Assembly (NCBI GenBank): GCA_048594725.1 | Contig: JBMDXA010000115.1 | Coordinates: 62,001 to 126,000 of the forward strand | Length of the DNA stretch: 64,000 nt | From: JAFDZV01 sp048594725 | GTDB taxonomy: Bacteria; Bacteroidota; Ignavibacteria; OLB7 | Direction: 5' to 3' | Shown here: piece by piece, positions 27,431-37,153 of the stretch | Position numbering within the stretch: position 1 is the stretch's first letter | Layout of the letters: the number at the start of each line of letters is the position of its first letter | Translations under genes and position numbers: made by a program | The notes under the pieces: model-generated | Database searches by the model: none | Told to the model about the DNA's origin: nothing | The model's input: the letters and a program-made list of their open reading frames with translations, nothing else

Positions 27431-28783
27431 TCACGCGCTGGCGGCGGCCTTTCGCACCACGATCTTCCTCCCCTCCACATGCACCACCATCACCGATTCT
27501 CCGGCCTGAATATATTCCCCTTCGGTGATGACATCGTAGCGGTCGGCCCCGATCTGCGCCACCCCGGCCGGCCGGAGCGTGGTAAGGGCCGCCCCCTGGA
27601 ATCCGAGCAGCTCGGCATAATCAGGAGCGCTCACATAGCCGGCGGTGGAGGTCTGGGCGGTTGTGAGGATGAACCGGTTGAACGCGCTGGACTTGGGCAG
27701 ATAGCGGAACATCAGCACCACCAGGATGGTAAGGCCGATGAACGATGCGGCGAGCGTATACAGCGGTGCGGTAAGGGAATCCGAGGAGAGGATGTTCAGA
27801 TTGCTGACCAGCGACAGGAAGAGGCTTGCCACGATCAGCACCGCGCCGCTGATCCCGGCCACACCGAACCCCGGTATCACGAAGATCTCCAGCACCAGCA
27901 GGGCGATGCCGGCCACGAACATCAGCACCTCCACGAACGTGGCGAGATCGGCCAGATACTGCGCCCCGAAGAACAGGCCGATGCAGATCACCCCCAGACC
28001 CGACATCATCCCCACATGCCCGGTCTTCACCGAGTAGAAGATCCCCCCCAGCCCCAGCATGATGAGGATGGAGCTCATCACCGGGGTGGTAAGGAACCGC
28101 ACGAGTGATTCTCCCCAGGAGAACTCCGTGCGGATCACCGTGGCGCCGCCGTACCCCAGCTTCGTGATGGCATCCTCCAGTCCGGGAGCCACCGCATCGC
28201 AATACCCCGCCCGTACCGCCTCCTCGGTGGTAAGGCTGAGGAGCTGCCCATGCTTCTTGATAGAGGAATCGGGGATCATGATGGTCTCATCAACCATCGC
28301 CTCGGCGATATGGGGATCGCGGCCGTTCCGCTCGGCGGTGGCGCGCATCTCGCTCCGCATATAGCTCACCACCTTCTCCGATGCCTTCACCCCGGAGCCA
28401 TCCACGGGCGTGGCGGCACCGATCGTCCCCCCCGGCGCCATCACGATCTTCCCCGCCGCAAGCGTTATCAGAGCCCCGGCCGAGATCGCCCTGGTATCGA
28501 CGAAGGCGGCCACCGGAACGGAGGAATTGATGAGCGCATCGCGGATCTCGGTGGCAACATCCACCCGGCCGCCGAAGGTGTTGACATGCAGCAGCACCGC
28601 CGAGGCCCGGTTCTCCCTGGCGTCGGCCAGCACGCGCCGCACATACGGGCCCATGCCCAGATCCACCTCGCCGGTGATCTCGGCCACATATACTTTTTTC
28701 TGTTGCCCCTGAAGCATGCCCGCCGCCGTCACAAACACCAGCAGCAGTCCTGCTATCCGGGCGAACGTTCTCAATGCATTCAT
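27431..28783 (-). CDS. NfeD/ClpP-class membrane serine protease
   Basis: 450 residues. ATG 28783 is preceded by CCGGAGGAGGAGGCT, an excellent binding site; a GTG at 28864 lies in frame further upstream. A signal/TM segment (5-24) leads to a ClpP-class protease domain with NTFGGRVDVATEIRDAL and TRAISAGALITLA, where Ser101 should be the nucleophile, with Lys133 or Lys137 as general base. Several TM helices (about 245-370) and a C-terminal NfeD OB-fold (GAALTTLRPAGVAQIGADRY; GESVMVVHVEGRKIVV) follow. This is the NfeD1b layout, which works with stomatin-like proteins in membrane quality control. No stomatin gene is adjacent. Confidence 0.93.
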   Translation of the reverse strand: MNALRTFARIAGLLLVFVTAAGMLQGQQKKVYVAEITGEVDLGMGPYVRRVLADARENRASAVLLHVNTFGGRVDVATEIRDALINSSVPVAAFVDTRAISAGALITLAAGKIVMAPGGTIGAATPVDGSGVKASEKVVSYMRSEMRATAERNGRDPHIAEAMVDETIMIPDSSIKKHGQLLSLTTEEAVRAGYCDAVAPGLEDAITKLGYGGATVIRTEFSWGESLVRFLTTPVMSSILIMLGLGGIFYSVKTGHVGMMSGLGVICIGLFFGAQYLADLATFVEVLMFVAGIALLVLEIFVIPGFGVAGISGAVLIVASLFLSLVSNLNILSSDSLTAPLYTLAASFIGLTILVVLMFRYLPKSSAFNRFILTTAQTSTAGYVSAPDYAELLGFQGAALTTLRPAGVAQIGADRYDVITEGEYIQAGESVMVVHVEGRKIVVRKAAASA

Positions 28784-28894
28784 AGCCTCCTCCTCCGGAG
28801 ATCGATCTGTAGGGCCCGTGTATACGGGCAACCCCGGGGCGCGGTTGCGCGGGGTTGCGCACACGGGGAATATACGGAGAAGGGGGCCCGCCCC

Positions 28895-30499
28895 TTACTC
28901 CCCTGCGATCCTCTTCCAGACGATGAAACGTCCTTCCAGAGTATCGATCGCCCTGTAACGCGCGCGCACGGCCGGGTCGGCAAATGCCTTCGCCATGTAT
29001 TCCGGCCAGTCGATCAGATAATCGAACCGCATCGAATCGACATAGGCCGGAATGCGCCCCTCCTGCGTGGCTCGTAAAGCCCCTACGTTCACTTTGCCGT
29101 CGAGATTCACCACAATGCCGGGAGAGAGAAAACCGGTGGTGCCGGACTGGAACATCCCCACCTTCTGCGGCTGCCTCACGCTGGCGGCGATCCAGCGGGC
29201 CGGGTAGAGAAAGAAGTTCCCCCAGAAGTCGGTGAAGTTCCATCGCATCGCCACTCCCCCGCCGATCATCGAACCGGCCAGCAGCAGCACCAGCATCGTC
29301 CTGAGAAGGCTCCCGGCCGGAGCATGCCGCCACACCAGATAGAAGAACACGACGGAGGTGATCCCGATCAGCACGCGCGGGGAGGCCAGATAACGGACGA
29401 TGAAATGGGGTGCGCCAAAGAAGAAGCCGTAATAAACCGCCAGCGCAAGCCCGAAGATCGCTAGCGGCAGAGTGGCCGAATACTCCCAGAACCGGCTCCA
29501 GCCGGACACAGCCGCACGGACCGCCCCCCATCCCCTGCCGATGGAGACTGCCAGGACGGCGGCCAGCAGAAACCCGAGCGGCACCAGAACCGGCGTGTAC
29601 TCGTACAGCAGCACAGGCGTATGCACCGTGGGGAGCACCGCATGCGCCAGCGCCAGCCAGATGGCCTCCAGGTTGGCCCCGGTATCCCGTATGAGAATCT
29701 GCTGCGCCTGCCCGCTGATCGGCACGATACTGCCGAAGGTGACCTGGTTGTAGATCCACCACGGCGAGCTGACGATGATGCTGGTAAGCCCCACGGCCAC
29801 GCATTGCCCCAGCGTCCGCCCCAGTGCCGCCAGGCGCTCCCTCCCCTGCAACGAGCCGTAGCGCAGATGCGCCCGGAGCAGATGCCACAGAAGAATCGCC
29901 GCCACCAGAAAGGCGATGTCGATACGGGTGAGCACGGCTACTCCGAGCATGGCGCCCAGGATGATGTACCGCCCCAGACCCCGCTCGGATGCCTCCGGCT
30001 CCGATGCGATACGGGTCTGGTAATACCCCAGCACCGCAAAGACCACCGCCACGGCCAGACCGGTCTCCAGTCCGTTCAGCAGCCCGTTGGAGAAGGTATA
30101 GCTCCATGCGAACACCGTCGTGATAAGCCAGAACACCTCCCGTTTCGGTCCGCCGGGACGCATAAGGGCCGTGGTATACCAGGCGATGGCGAAGACCGCG
30201 GCCGCATAGATCAGCACCTGCAACAACAGCACGAACCGGAGCGCCAGATAGAGATCGCCCCCGCCAAGCTGGAACAGCGGCGCATACAGGAAGCAGATCA
30301 GCGGCTGCACGCCGTTGGTGGGCTGCACGCCATCCACCGACAGCCCCTTCCCCTCGGCCAGCGAGCGGGAGACGCTGAGACTGTAGAAGGCATCTTCCTG
30401 AAATGGGCGGGAGACGAGCTGTTCAGCGGGACGGAAGAGGAGGAGCAGATGAATGCAGAGGCCAACGAAGGTCAGCAGCCGGAGCAGAGAAAGGCCCAC
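28895..30499 (-). CDS. Polytopic membrane protein, GT-C glycosyltransferase-like
   Basis: 534 residues with about ten hydrophobic helices. The N-terminal region has EDAFYSLSVSRSLAEGKGLS just after the first TM helix, the place where GT-C enzymes (ArnT/PMT and relatives) carry acidic catalytic residues. RPFQEDAFYS and NGVQPLICFLYAPLFQLG support that reading. The C-terminal 120 residues are soluble and probably periplasmic (VDSMRFDYLIDWPEYMAKAF). The start is a GTG at 30499 without a clear binding site. GT-C proteins move sugars from polyprenyl carriers to lipids or proteins; the substrate is unknown. Confidence 0.75.
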   Translation of the reverse strand: MGLSLLRLLTFVGLCIHLLLLFRPAEQLVSRPFQEDAFYSLSVSRSLAEGKGLSVDGVQPTNGVQPLICFLYAPLFQLGGGDLYLALRFVLLLQVLIYAAAVFAIAWYTTALMRPGGPKREVFWLITTVFAWSYTFSNGLLNGLETGLAVAVVFAVLGYYQTRIASEPEASERGLGRYIILGAMLGVAVLTRIDIAFLVAAILLWHLLRAHLRYGSLQGRERLAALGRTLGQCVAVGLTSIIVSSPWWIYNQVTFGSIVPISGQAQQILIRDTGANLEAIWLALAHAVLPTVHTPVLLYEYTPVLVPLGFLLAAVLAVSIGRGWGAVRAAVSGWSRFWEYSATLPLAIFGLALAVYYGFFFGAPHFIVRYLASPRVLIGITSVVFFYLVWRHAPAGSLLRTMLVLLLAGSMIGGGVAMRWNFTDFWGNFFLYPARWIAASVRQPQKVGMFQSGTTGFLSPGIVVNLDGKVNVGALRATQEGRIPAYVDSMRFDYLIDWPEYMAKAFADPAVRARYRAIDTLEGRFIVWKRIAGE

Positions 30500-31049
30500 G
30501 AGGTAGCGATTGGTTAGTAGTTCTTAGTGCTTAGAGAAGAAGCGGCACAGGGGTCCGTGGTCAGTCCGCCGCCTTCGGCGGCTGTCAGTGGTCCGTCGCT
30601 GTCAGTGGTCCGTCGCCGTCAGTGCCGAAACCGCAGAGCATATCCGGCAGTTCAGCTCTAGAGCGGATTTCACTATGGTTACTCTGTTGTGGCCCCCAGA
30701 GCCAACACCTATAGGTGTTGCCCCTCTGTAGAACAGGCACCCGGATTTTCTCCGGAAGCTCCGTAGGAGCGGCCCATTCTTCCTGGTCTGAAAAGGCGTA
30801 ACTCAATTGAAATCCGCTCTAAGTACCTATGGATACGTTCTCTGGAATTCCGGATACTGTTCGCGCGGAGTTTGGCTCCGTGCGAGGTGGTAGCAGCGAG
30901 GGGTCGCCGAGCCACACTCCGCGACAACGCAGCACAAGAATCTCAGAAAGCTTTCCTCCCATGTATCCAAGAGCCACCGACTACCGACAGCGGATGTAGC
31001 CCGCGGACTGACTAACCGACCCTTCCCCGAATCCGAAATCGAACATCGC
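30500..31049. other. Repeat-filled intergenic region
   Basis: 550 bp without a gene. In order it holds an ACTAAG-type phrase (TTAGTAGTTCTTAGTGCTTA at 30515-30534), GTCCGTGG/GTCAGTGG words (30549-30625), a 159-bp MITE (30661-30819), a GTAGTTCGGCTCCG-type copy (30857-30932), CCGACAGCGG words (30980-31016), and a weak AATCGAAAATC phrase before the OmpA-like gene stop. It is a landing site for nearly every repeat family in the window. Confidence 0.7.
30661..30819 (-). mobile_element. MITE-like element, copy 1 (159 bp)
   Basis: Terminal inverted repeats GAGCGGATTTCA and TGAAATCCGCTC are flanked by TA on both sides (30659-30660 and 30820-30821), as expected for IS630/Tc1-mariner type insertion. 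Inside are the palindrome AACACCTATAGGTGTT and GGAAGCTCCGTAGGAGCGGC. It has no coding capacity, so it would need a transposase in trans. It is in the opposite orientation to the same-length copy at 41775-41933, with about 11 differences by eye. Confidence 0.85.
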
Positions 31050-32390
31050 TCACGGCGTTTCCTTGTAATCATATCCCTGCACCAGGATCATCACGCGGCG
31101 GTTGAGCTGCTTCCCCTGGGCGGTGGTATTCGGGGCGATGGGAAGTTCCTCGCCGAAGCCCCGGCCGCTGAGCCGCTTGGCGGGGATACCCTTCTCCACC
31201 AGATAGGCCACCACGGAGTTGGCGCGCTCCTGCGAGAGCTTCAGATTCTGCCCGGCATCGCCGTCGGAATCGGTGTGCCCCTGGATCTCGATGCGCATCG
31301 TGGGATTGGCCTTCAAGAGCGCCACCAGCTTCTCCAGCGCCTCGCGCGAGCTGGTCTGGATGGAGGCCTTGCTCACATCGAAATAGAGGTTGTCGATCCT
31401 CAGCACCGCGCCGGTGGGGGGATTCTCCGGCGTGTTGTACGGCGGCTCCCCGGCCAGCATGAAGGTGCCCGGACGGAACCGCGCCGGCAGTTCCACCTTC
31501 CAGATATCGCTCTTGCCGAAGCCTCGCGTGGAGCTTTCGTGCCAGCTCGAGATATAGGCGGTATCGCCGCGCGCCGAAAGGTTGAAGTAGAAATCGGCCG
31601 AGGGGGTATTGATCGGCGACGGCAGGCGCTCCGGTTTCGACCAGTTCGACCAGGAGCTATCGAGTCGATGGGTGACGAAGATATCGTGCAGGCCGCTCTC
31701 GGCATCGTAGCCGGTGGTGGGGAAATACACCGTGCAGTCGTCGAAGCCGATATACGGTGCGATCTCGTCGCCGGCGGTGCTGAGCGCCTCGATCATCTTC
31801 GGCTCGGAATATTTGTACGGGCCGGTCCTGAACGATACGTACAGATCGTGCGCCCCCTTGGAATCCTTCCGTTTCAGGGAGAGCACCAGGACGTTCTCAT
31901 CGTTGGAGACCGCCATGGTAGCCACCGTGGTATCGTTGTAATAGTTCTCGATCTCCAGCGGCGTGGGATAGCCCCAGCTTCCGTCCGGGCCGCGCTCGCT
32001 CACGCTGAAGCCCTTGCCACGGGTGCCGTCGGCGCGGTACTGATTCTGGAGATACAGGCGGGTAACCGATTTGTTCACGGCGCGCACGCCGTCGTAGCCG
32101 GGGGTATTCAGAGGGCCTTGCAGGTGGATCGCGTCCGACCAGGTTCCGTCGGCGCGGCGGGTGACATACCAGATATCCTCGTCATCGGCACGGGCGGATA
32201 TACCGACGTTCTCGGGATGCCCCTTGCGTGTGAAGAAGAAGATCTGTTCGTCGGAGGTGACGATCGGCTGCAACTCGCTATACTCGGAGTTGATGCCGGG
32301 GCCAAGATTGATGCGCGCCTCCTGTGCGTTGAGCACCGGCGCGACCAGCAACAGGAACAGAAGGATACACCACCGTATCGAAAGCTTCAT
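31050..32390 (-). CDS. OmpA-family protein with PD40/WD40-like N-terminal propeller
   Basis: A 446-residue exported protein. ATG 32390 gives a signal peptide (MKLSIRWCILLFLLLVAPVL) cut near NAQ. The middle has PD40-like beta-propeller blades (SELQPIVTSDEQIFFFTRKG; SDIWKVELPARFRPG). The C-terminal OmpA domain binds peptidoglycan: IDNLYFDVSKASIQTSSREA, then GHTDSDGDAGQNLKLSQERA with the conserved Asp, and GFGEELPIAPNTTAQGKQLN with a closing RRV. Such proteins tie the outer membrane to the wall in Bacteroidota and relatives. It is complete. Confidence 0.92.
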   Translation of the reverse strand: MKLSIRWCILLFLLLVAPVLNAQEARINLGPGINSEYSELQPIVTSDEQIFFFTRKGHPENVGISARADDEDIWYVTRRADGTWSDAIHLQGPLNTPGYDGVRAVNKSVTRLYLQNQYRADGTRGKGFSVSERGPDGSWGYPTPLEIENYYNDTTVATMAVSNDENVLVLSLKRKDSKGAHDLYVSFRTGPYKYSEPKMIEALSTAGDEIAPYIGFDDCTVYFPTTGYDAESGLHDIFVTHRLDSSWSNWSKPERLPSPINTPSADFYFNLSARGDTAYISSWHESSTRGFGKSDIWKVELPARFRPGTFMLAGEPPYNTPENPPTGAVLRIDNLYFDVSKASIQTSSREALEKLVALLKANPTMRIEIQGHTDSDGDAGQNLKLSQERANSVVAYLVEKGIPAKRLSGRGFGEELPIAPNTTAQGKQLNRRVMILVQGYDYKETP

Positions 32391-32490
32391 AGCGTCAATA
32401 AGAGCGATGAAAGACCTCACCTTGATCCGGGCCCCCCTGCCTGACACACTTCTCCACCATCCGCAGCGCTACACTGTTCCCGGTAGACGA

Positions 32491-32522
32491 TTCCCCGGAC
32501 CGCACATTGGCGGTCCGGGGAA
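32491..32522. other. Strong 13-bp hairpin between E1 and OmpA-like genes
   Basis: TTCCCCGGACCGC (32491-32503) and its perfect complement (32510-32522) flank a 6-nt loop. Neither side has a T tract, so it may be a terminator stem relying on other factors, an attenuator, or an mRNA-stability element between the two minus-strand genes. Confidence 0.6.
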
Positions 32523-32580
32523 TATAGATTGTGTCGCGGAACGGTCCCGCCCGGTTCGGTTACGGCCGGCGGCGGCGCGT

Positions 32581-34767
32581 TTAGAAGGAGAGAACCCGCT
32601 TCATCCCCTCGAACACCGTGCGCTCGGTCGGGAGCACATCCAGTTCGAGAACCGGATGATACGGGATGTGGGTATCCTTGGCGGCCACACGCTCCACCGG
32701 AGCGTCCAGCCAGGAGAAGCCCTCCTTGGCGATGGTGGCGGCGATCTCGGCGCCGAAGCCCATCGTGATGGTATCCTCGTGGATCACCGCCACACGGCTG
32801 GTCTTGCGCACCGACTCCATCACCATCTCCTTGTCCCACGGGGCGATCGTGCGAAGATCGATGATCTCCACGCTCTTGCCGGTCTCCGCCTCGATCTTCT
32901 TGGCGGCGTTGAACGATTCCTTCACCATCGCACCCCAGGTGACCACGGTGAGATCCTTCCCCTCCTTGACGATCTTTCCCTTGCCGAACTCGATCAGATA
33001 ATCGCTGTCCGGCTCCGGACCGGCCGAGAAGGGCATGCGGATGATACCCTTGTGCTCGCAGAAGATCACCGGGTCATCCATCCGGCAGGCGGCCTTCAGC
33101 AGACCCTTGGCATCGGCTGCGGTAGAGGGATAGGCGATCAGCAGACCCGGAATATGAGAGAAGAATCCCTCGATGTTCTGGGAGTGGTACAGCCCGCCGT
33201 GGATATATCCTCCCACGGCCACGCGCACCACCATCGGGCAGCTGAAGCCGTTGTTGGAGCGGTAGCGGAGCGTGGCGACCTCGTTGCGAAGCTGCATGAA
33301 GGCCGGCCAGATGTAATCGCCGAACTGGATCTCCACACACGGCTTGTAGCCGCGCGTGGCAAGCCCCAGCGCAACGCCCACGATGGATGCCTCCGCCAGG
33401 GGCGAGTTGAACACGCGCTCGCCGCCGAACTTGTTCGAAAGGCCGCGGGTGGCACCGAAGACGCCCCCCTTGTTGTCGGCCACATCCTCGCCGAAGATCA
33501 GCATCTTCGGGTTGTGCTCCATCTCCTCGTGCAAGGCATGGTTGATCGCATCGATCAGCACCACGTTCTCCCCGGAGGGCTTGCTGGCTTCGAACTTCAG
33601 GTTCCCCCACCCTTCCGGCGAGAGATTGTAGCGGATGCTGGTAGAGGGGTCCGGATCGGCCTGGGTGATGGCCCAGTCGGCGGCCTCGTCGATCTCCCGG
33701 TAGACCTCCTTGCGCAGAGCGTCGATCTCATCAGTGGTCATCAGCTTGTGCTGAACCAGATATTCGCTCAGCTTGTTGATCGGATCGCGCTGAAGATCGG
33801 ATGCGATCTCATCGGCCGGGCGGTACTTCTTGTGATCGTCGGAGCTGGAGTGCGGGAGGATGCGGATCACGTTGGCATGGATCAGGGTGGGCCCGTCACC
33901 ACGGCGCGCGCGCTCCACGGCCCGCTTGCCGGCCTCGTAGCTTTCGAACAGATCGGTGCCGTCCACGAAGACCACCTCAAGGTTCGGGTGGTTCCTGAAC
34001 AGCTCTCCCACGCGGCCGCCGGCGGTCTGCTGGGCGGCCGGAACGGAGATGGCGTAGCCATTATCCTGGATCACGAAGATCACCGGAAGTTTCTCGCGCG
34101 AGGCCCAGTTCACCGCCTCGTAGAACTCTCCCTGGCTGGCGGTTCCCTCGCCGGAAGCGACGTAGGTGACCTCGTTGGTCCCGTTCATCTTCGAGGCCAG
34201 GGCGCACCCGACGGCATTCAGGAACTGCGTGCCGGTGGGCGATGACTGCGTGGGGAGATGGAGACGTCCGTTGCCATGATGGCACGGCATCTGGCGGCCG
34301 CCGCTTGCCGGATCATCGGCCTTGCCGAAGGCCCCGAGGAAGTGATCCCCCGGGGTATGGCCGAACATGTAGGCCATCGACAGATCGCGGTAGTAGGTCC
34401 AGGCCCAGTCCCGCTCCACCTGCAAGGAGTGCGCGAGGCCGATCTGGATAGCTTCATGGCCGGAAACGCCGATATGGAAGAAGCTCTTGTTCTGCTTCAG
34501 CAGCATCAGATGCTTCTCGTCGGTACGGCGCGAGAGCATCATCATGCGCAGATCGCTCCGGAGATCCTCCACCGAGAGGCCGAGTGCCGCATGCGAAGGT
34601 TTGCCCGAATTGCCGTTGGCAACCGGTTTCTTCGCCTTGGGGAGAGCTGCGCCCGATGAGTTCATCGGCAGGTTATATGCCTGCTCCAGATCGGCGGCGG
34701 CGCTTTCAGCGCTGGCACCGAGCGGAGAGGTAGTTGCGACCCGATCCTTTGTTTTCTTTGAAGCCAT
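32581..34767 (-). CDS. Fused alpha-beta E1 component of 2-oxoacid (2-oxoisovalerate/pyruvate-type) dehydrogenase
   Basis: 728 residues in one chain. ATG 34767 gives MASKKTKDRVATTSPLG; the longer frame upstream has no family match. The alpha half (about 75-370) has HIGVSGHEAIQIGLAHSL, YRDLSMAYMFG and the TPP motif GEGTASQGEFYEAVNWAS ending in QDNGYAIS. The beta half (about 385-728) has LHEEMEHNPKMLIFGEDVAD, GVFGATRGLSNKFG, NSPLAEASIVGVALGLA and EIIDLRTIAPWDKE. The enzyme decarboxylates branched 2-oxoacids or pyruvate and loads the acyl group on lipoyl E2. Fusion of alpha and beta is common in Bacteroidota and Chlorobiota. No E2 or E3 gene lies next to it. Confidence 0.93.
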   Translation of the reverse strand: MASKKTKDRVATTSPLGASAESAAADLEQAYNLPMNSSGAALPKAKKPVANGNSGKPSHAALGLSVEDLRSDLRMMMLSRRTDEKHLMLLKQNKSFFHIGVSGHEAIQIGLAHSLQVERDWAWTYYRDLSMAYMFGHTPGDHFLGAFGKADDPASGGRQMPCHHGNGRLHLPTQSSPTGTQFLNAVGCALASKMNGTNEVTYVASGEGTASQGEFYEAVNWASREKLPVIFVIQDNGYAISVPAAQQTAGGRVGELFRNHPNLEVVFVDGTDLFESYEAGKRAVERARRGDGPTLIHANVIRILPHSSSDDHKKYRPADEIASDLQRDPINKLSEYLVQHKLMTTDEIDALRKEVYREIDEAADWAITQADPDPSTSIRYNLSPEGWGNLKFEASKPSGENVVLIDAINHALHEEMEHNPKMLIFGEDVADNKGGVFGATRGLSNKFGGERVFNSPLAEASIVGVALGLATRGYKPCVEIQFGDYIWPAFMQLRNEVATLRYRSNNGFSCPMVVRVAVGGYIHGGLYHSQNIEGFFSHIPGLLIAYPSTAADAKGLLKAACRMDDPVIFCEHKGIIRMPFSAGPEPDSDYLIEFGKGKIVKEGKDLTVVTWGAMVKESFNAAKKIEAETGKSVEIIDLRTIAPWDKEMVMESVRKTSRVAVIHEDTITMGFGAEIAATIAKEGFSWLDAPVERVAAKDTHIPYHPVLELDVLPTERTVFEGMKRVLSF

Positions 34768-35046
34768 CAGTCTGAAGGTAACTCTGAGGGTAACAGAGAC
34801 AATGGAAATTGGAGGAAATTCTTGGTTCGCTCCGTGGAAGTAGGAGGCGTCTACCGGCACAGCCGCCCGCCAGACGGGGCCGGGCCGCATGAGTGATGCT
34901 GCTGGTTGAAGGGAAACAAGGTACCGAAAAACGGCGCCATTGCCAACCCTCCGGCCCGCCTCTGCTCCCCGGCCGCAACAGGGCCGGGGAACGGCGCTCC
35001 AAACCGATATCGGCCCCCGTGCAGACGGAGAGGCCCGGCCGGGGGA

Positions 35047-35706
35047 TCACTCCCCGGTGGTTGCCCGCACGTGGAACGGAAGCCCGGAGGCCAGCTCGCG
35101 GGCGAATGCATCGTAGATGGCGGCCGGAGCGGCCGCCTGCGAGGGCACCTCCACGGTGCCGGAGGTCATCACCCTGGCCCCCTTTACGTCCAGCAGCGAA
35201 TAATTGGCCTTCACCGATTCGGTGCCGGCGCCCCCTCCGGATGCGGAGTTGGTGAAGCGCAGCCCGTTCAGCACGATGAGGTAATCGATGTTCCCCTCGC
35301 GCCCGGCGCGCTTGATGGTCTCCCATGCCTTCGGCTCGGCGCCGTTGAAATCGGTAGTGGCGTTCAGCGGCACCAGCCCGGAGACCGACTGCTCGCTGTA
35401 CAGGAGCACGGTATTGGAGTCGAGCCGCGCGGCGATCGCCGGAAGCATCCTGGTGCGCATATCCACACGGATCTGCTCCTGCGCCCCTTCGGCCACGGTG
35501 CCACGGGAGGTGGCGAAGGCCCCGGCGTTGCTCAGGGTAACGTCGGCAGCCTCCGGCGCCACCACCATGATGCGCTTGCGCACCAGCATGTCGTGGGAAT
35601 AGCCGTCGATGGTAGTACGCTGGCTGGAAGAGGGACATCCGCCGAGCATGGCCGCCAGAACCAGAACAGCGGCGCTACGAAGCAATACCGGGTACTTGTT
35701 TGCCAT
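35047..35706 (-). CDS. Putative lipoprotein of unknown function
   Basis: 219 residues. ATG 35706 gives a lipoprotein signal peptide with lipobox LGGC, so Cys24 would be acylated. The mature part is alpha/beta in look (KRIMVVAPEAADVTLSNAGA; DYLIVLNGLRFTNSASGG). It somewhat resembles periplasmic lipoproteins that report a mature-domain fold like CsgG/FlgO, but I do not claim a match. It starts 65 bp after the stop of the GlmU-like gene and may be co-transcribed with it. Confidence 0.75.
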   Translation of the reverse strand: MANKYPVLLRSAAVLVLAAMLGGCPSSSQRTTIDGYSHDMLVRKRIMVVAPEAADVTLSNAGAFATSRGTVAEGAQEQIRVDMRTRMLPAIAARLDSNTVLLYSEQSVSGLVPLNATTDFNGAEPKAWETIKRAGREGNIDYLIVLNGLRFTNSASGGGAGTESVKANYSLLDVKGARVMTSGTVEVPSQAAAPAAIYDAFARELASGLPFHVRATTGE

Positions 35707-35770
35707 GACGCTTGAATTGATTGAAAGGGACGATCCGGTCTCTATAGGGAAAAGGCAATATCGCCTAAAG

Positions 35771-36970
35771 TTATCCAGGAAGGCCGTACAGATATCGTAA
35801 CAACGTATCATCAGCCCCGGTGAACTCGATGCGCCGGCGGGCCATCACCCTGGCGGCCACCTCCACGGCATCGCCGATGCGGTAGCGCTCCTCCCCGCCG
35901 AATCCCCCCCAGGCGAACGCCGGGATGGTTTTGGCGGGAAATCCGCCGCCGAACACGTTGGCCCCCACGCCGATCGTGGTGCCGGTGTTGAGCATGGTGT
36001 TGATACCGGTCTTGGCATGGTCACCAATTAGCGAGCCAAGAAACATCCGTCCGGTGTCGATCTCCCTCCCCCGCTGCGTTATCCTGATCGTCCCGTAGTT
36101 GTTCTTGAGATCGGAGGTATTGGTGTCGGCACCAAGGTTCACCCAGCGCCCCAGATAGCTGTGCCCCAGGAACCCGTCGTGCTGCTTGTTGGAGTAGCCC
36201 AGGATGATGGAGTTCTCCACCTCTCCCCCCACCTTGCACCAGGGGCCTATGGAGGTCTGGCCGTAGATCTTCGCGCCGATCTTTATCAGCGAGTGGTCGC
36301 CGATATAACATGGCCCCTGCACCACGGCGTTCGCCATCACCTCCGCATCGCGCCCGATCACCACCGCCCCGCCGCTTGCATCGAGTACCGCTCCGGGCTT
36401 CACCACCGAGCCCTCGCCGATGGTGATGGCGCCGGGGTTCACCAGATGTGCCCCCTCCATCACCACCCCATGATGCCCGCCGGGGAGCTCCCGGAAATCC
36501 GCGGCGATGCGCTCGCCGTTGTCGTAGATCAGATCCCACAGGTACTCGTAGGGGCGCGCATCCTCCATCTCGGCCTGGTGCAGATCCCCCAGCATACCGA
36601 AATCGAGCGCATCGGCATCCCAGTCCAGCCGCGCGATGGTGCTCTGGCGCAGGCGCGCGGCCAGCACCACCTCTCCCCGCACCAGCAGCCATTCCTCGCC
36701 GGAGGGAAACCGTGCGGCCAGCTCGCCGGAGAGCGGCAGGCGCGCGTTGATGAAGAGCGCGCTCTCGGCCGGCCTGCCCGTGCGCTCCCCGGAATCGCCG
36801 TGATACCGGCGTATATGGCCGCGCCCATGCAGGGTCACCTCCTGCCGGCCGAGCGCATCCAGCGCCCGCTCCCGCAGCGTCATCGTCCCGCAGAGCAGAT
36901 CGGCGATATGCCGCGTATCGGCGACGGGAGAGAAATTCGGGGCGAGAGAATCTTCGAACAGAACGATCAT
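35771..36970 (-). CDS. GlmU-family protein (left-handed beta-helix, putative sugar nucleotidyltransferase)
   Basis: 399 residues. ATG 36970 gives MIVLFEDSLAPNFSPVADTR, the usual N terminus of the GlmU-like family found in Bacteroidota. The first 190 residues form a truncated nucleotidyltransferase-like domain without the full GxGxRM loop of true GlmU. Hexapeptide repeats follow (GAITIGEGSVVKPGAVLDAS; GRDAEVMANAVVQGPCYIGD; IGVGANVFGGGFPAKTIPAF). It may make or modify UDP-amino sugars or be a catalytic remnant. Upstream in-frame extension to 37090 overlaps a terminator and is rejected. Confidence 0.85.
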   Translation of the reverse strand: MIVLFEDSLAPNFSPVADTRHIADLLCGTMTLRERALDALGRQEVTLHGRGHIRRYHGDSGERTGRPAESALFINARLPLSGELAARFPSGEEWLLVRGEVVLAARLRQSTIARLDWDADALDFGMLGDLHQAEMEDARPYEYLWDLIYDNGERIAADFRELPGGHHGVVMEGAHLVNPGAITIGEGSVVKPGAVLDASGGAVVIGRDAEVMANAVVQGPCYIGDHSLIKIGAKIYGQTSIGPWCKVGGEVENSIILGYSNKQHDGFLGHSYLGRWVNLGADTNTSDLKNNYGTIRITQRGREIDTGRMFLGSLIGDHAKTGINTMLNTGTTIGVGANVFGGGFPAKTIPAFAWGGFGGEERYRIGDAVEVAARVMARRRIEFTGADDTLLRYLYGLPG

Positions 36971-37042
36971 AGCGGGCTGATAGATGGATCGGAAAGCCGG
37001 TATTGCCTGATGCCGGGCATCGGGTCTGAAGAGGGCGAACAT

Positions 37043-37077
37043 AAAAAAAGCGCCGCGATTACAGTCAATCGCGGCGC
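37043..37077 (-). terminator. Rho-independent terminator of the arsR-uvrA-like cassette
   Basis: An 11-bp perfect stem GCGCCGCGATT (37050-37060) with its complement (37067-37077), 6-nt loop, and seven A at 37043-37049, giving the T tract on the minus strand. It lies 77 bp after the uvrA-like stop and upstream of the GlmU-like start. Confidence 0.85.
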
Positions 37078-37153
37078 GTACCGAGCACAAGAGTCAGAAC
37101 TGTTCTCCGGATGCAGTGTTGCGATAAGCCATTTCATTCCACACCGATGCCGC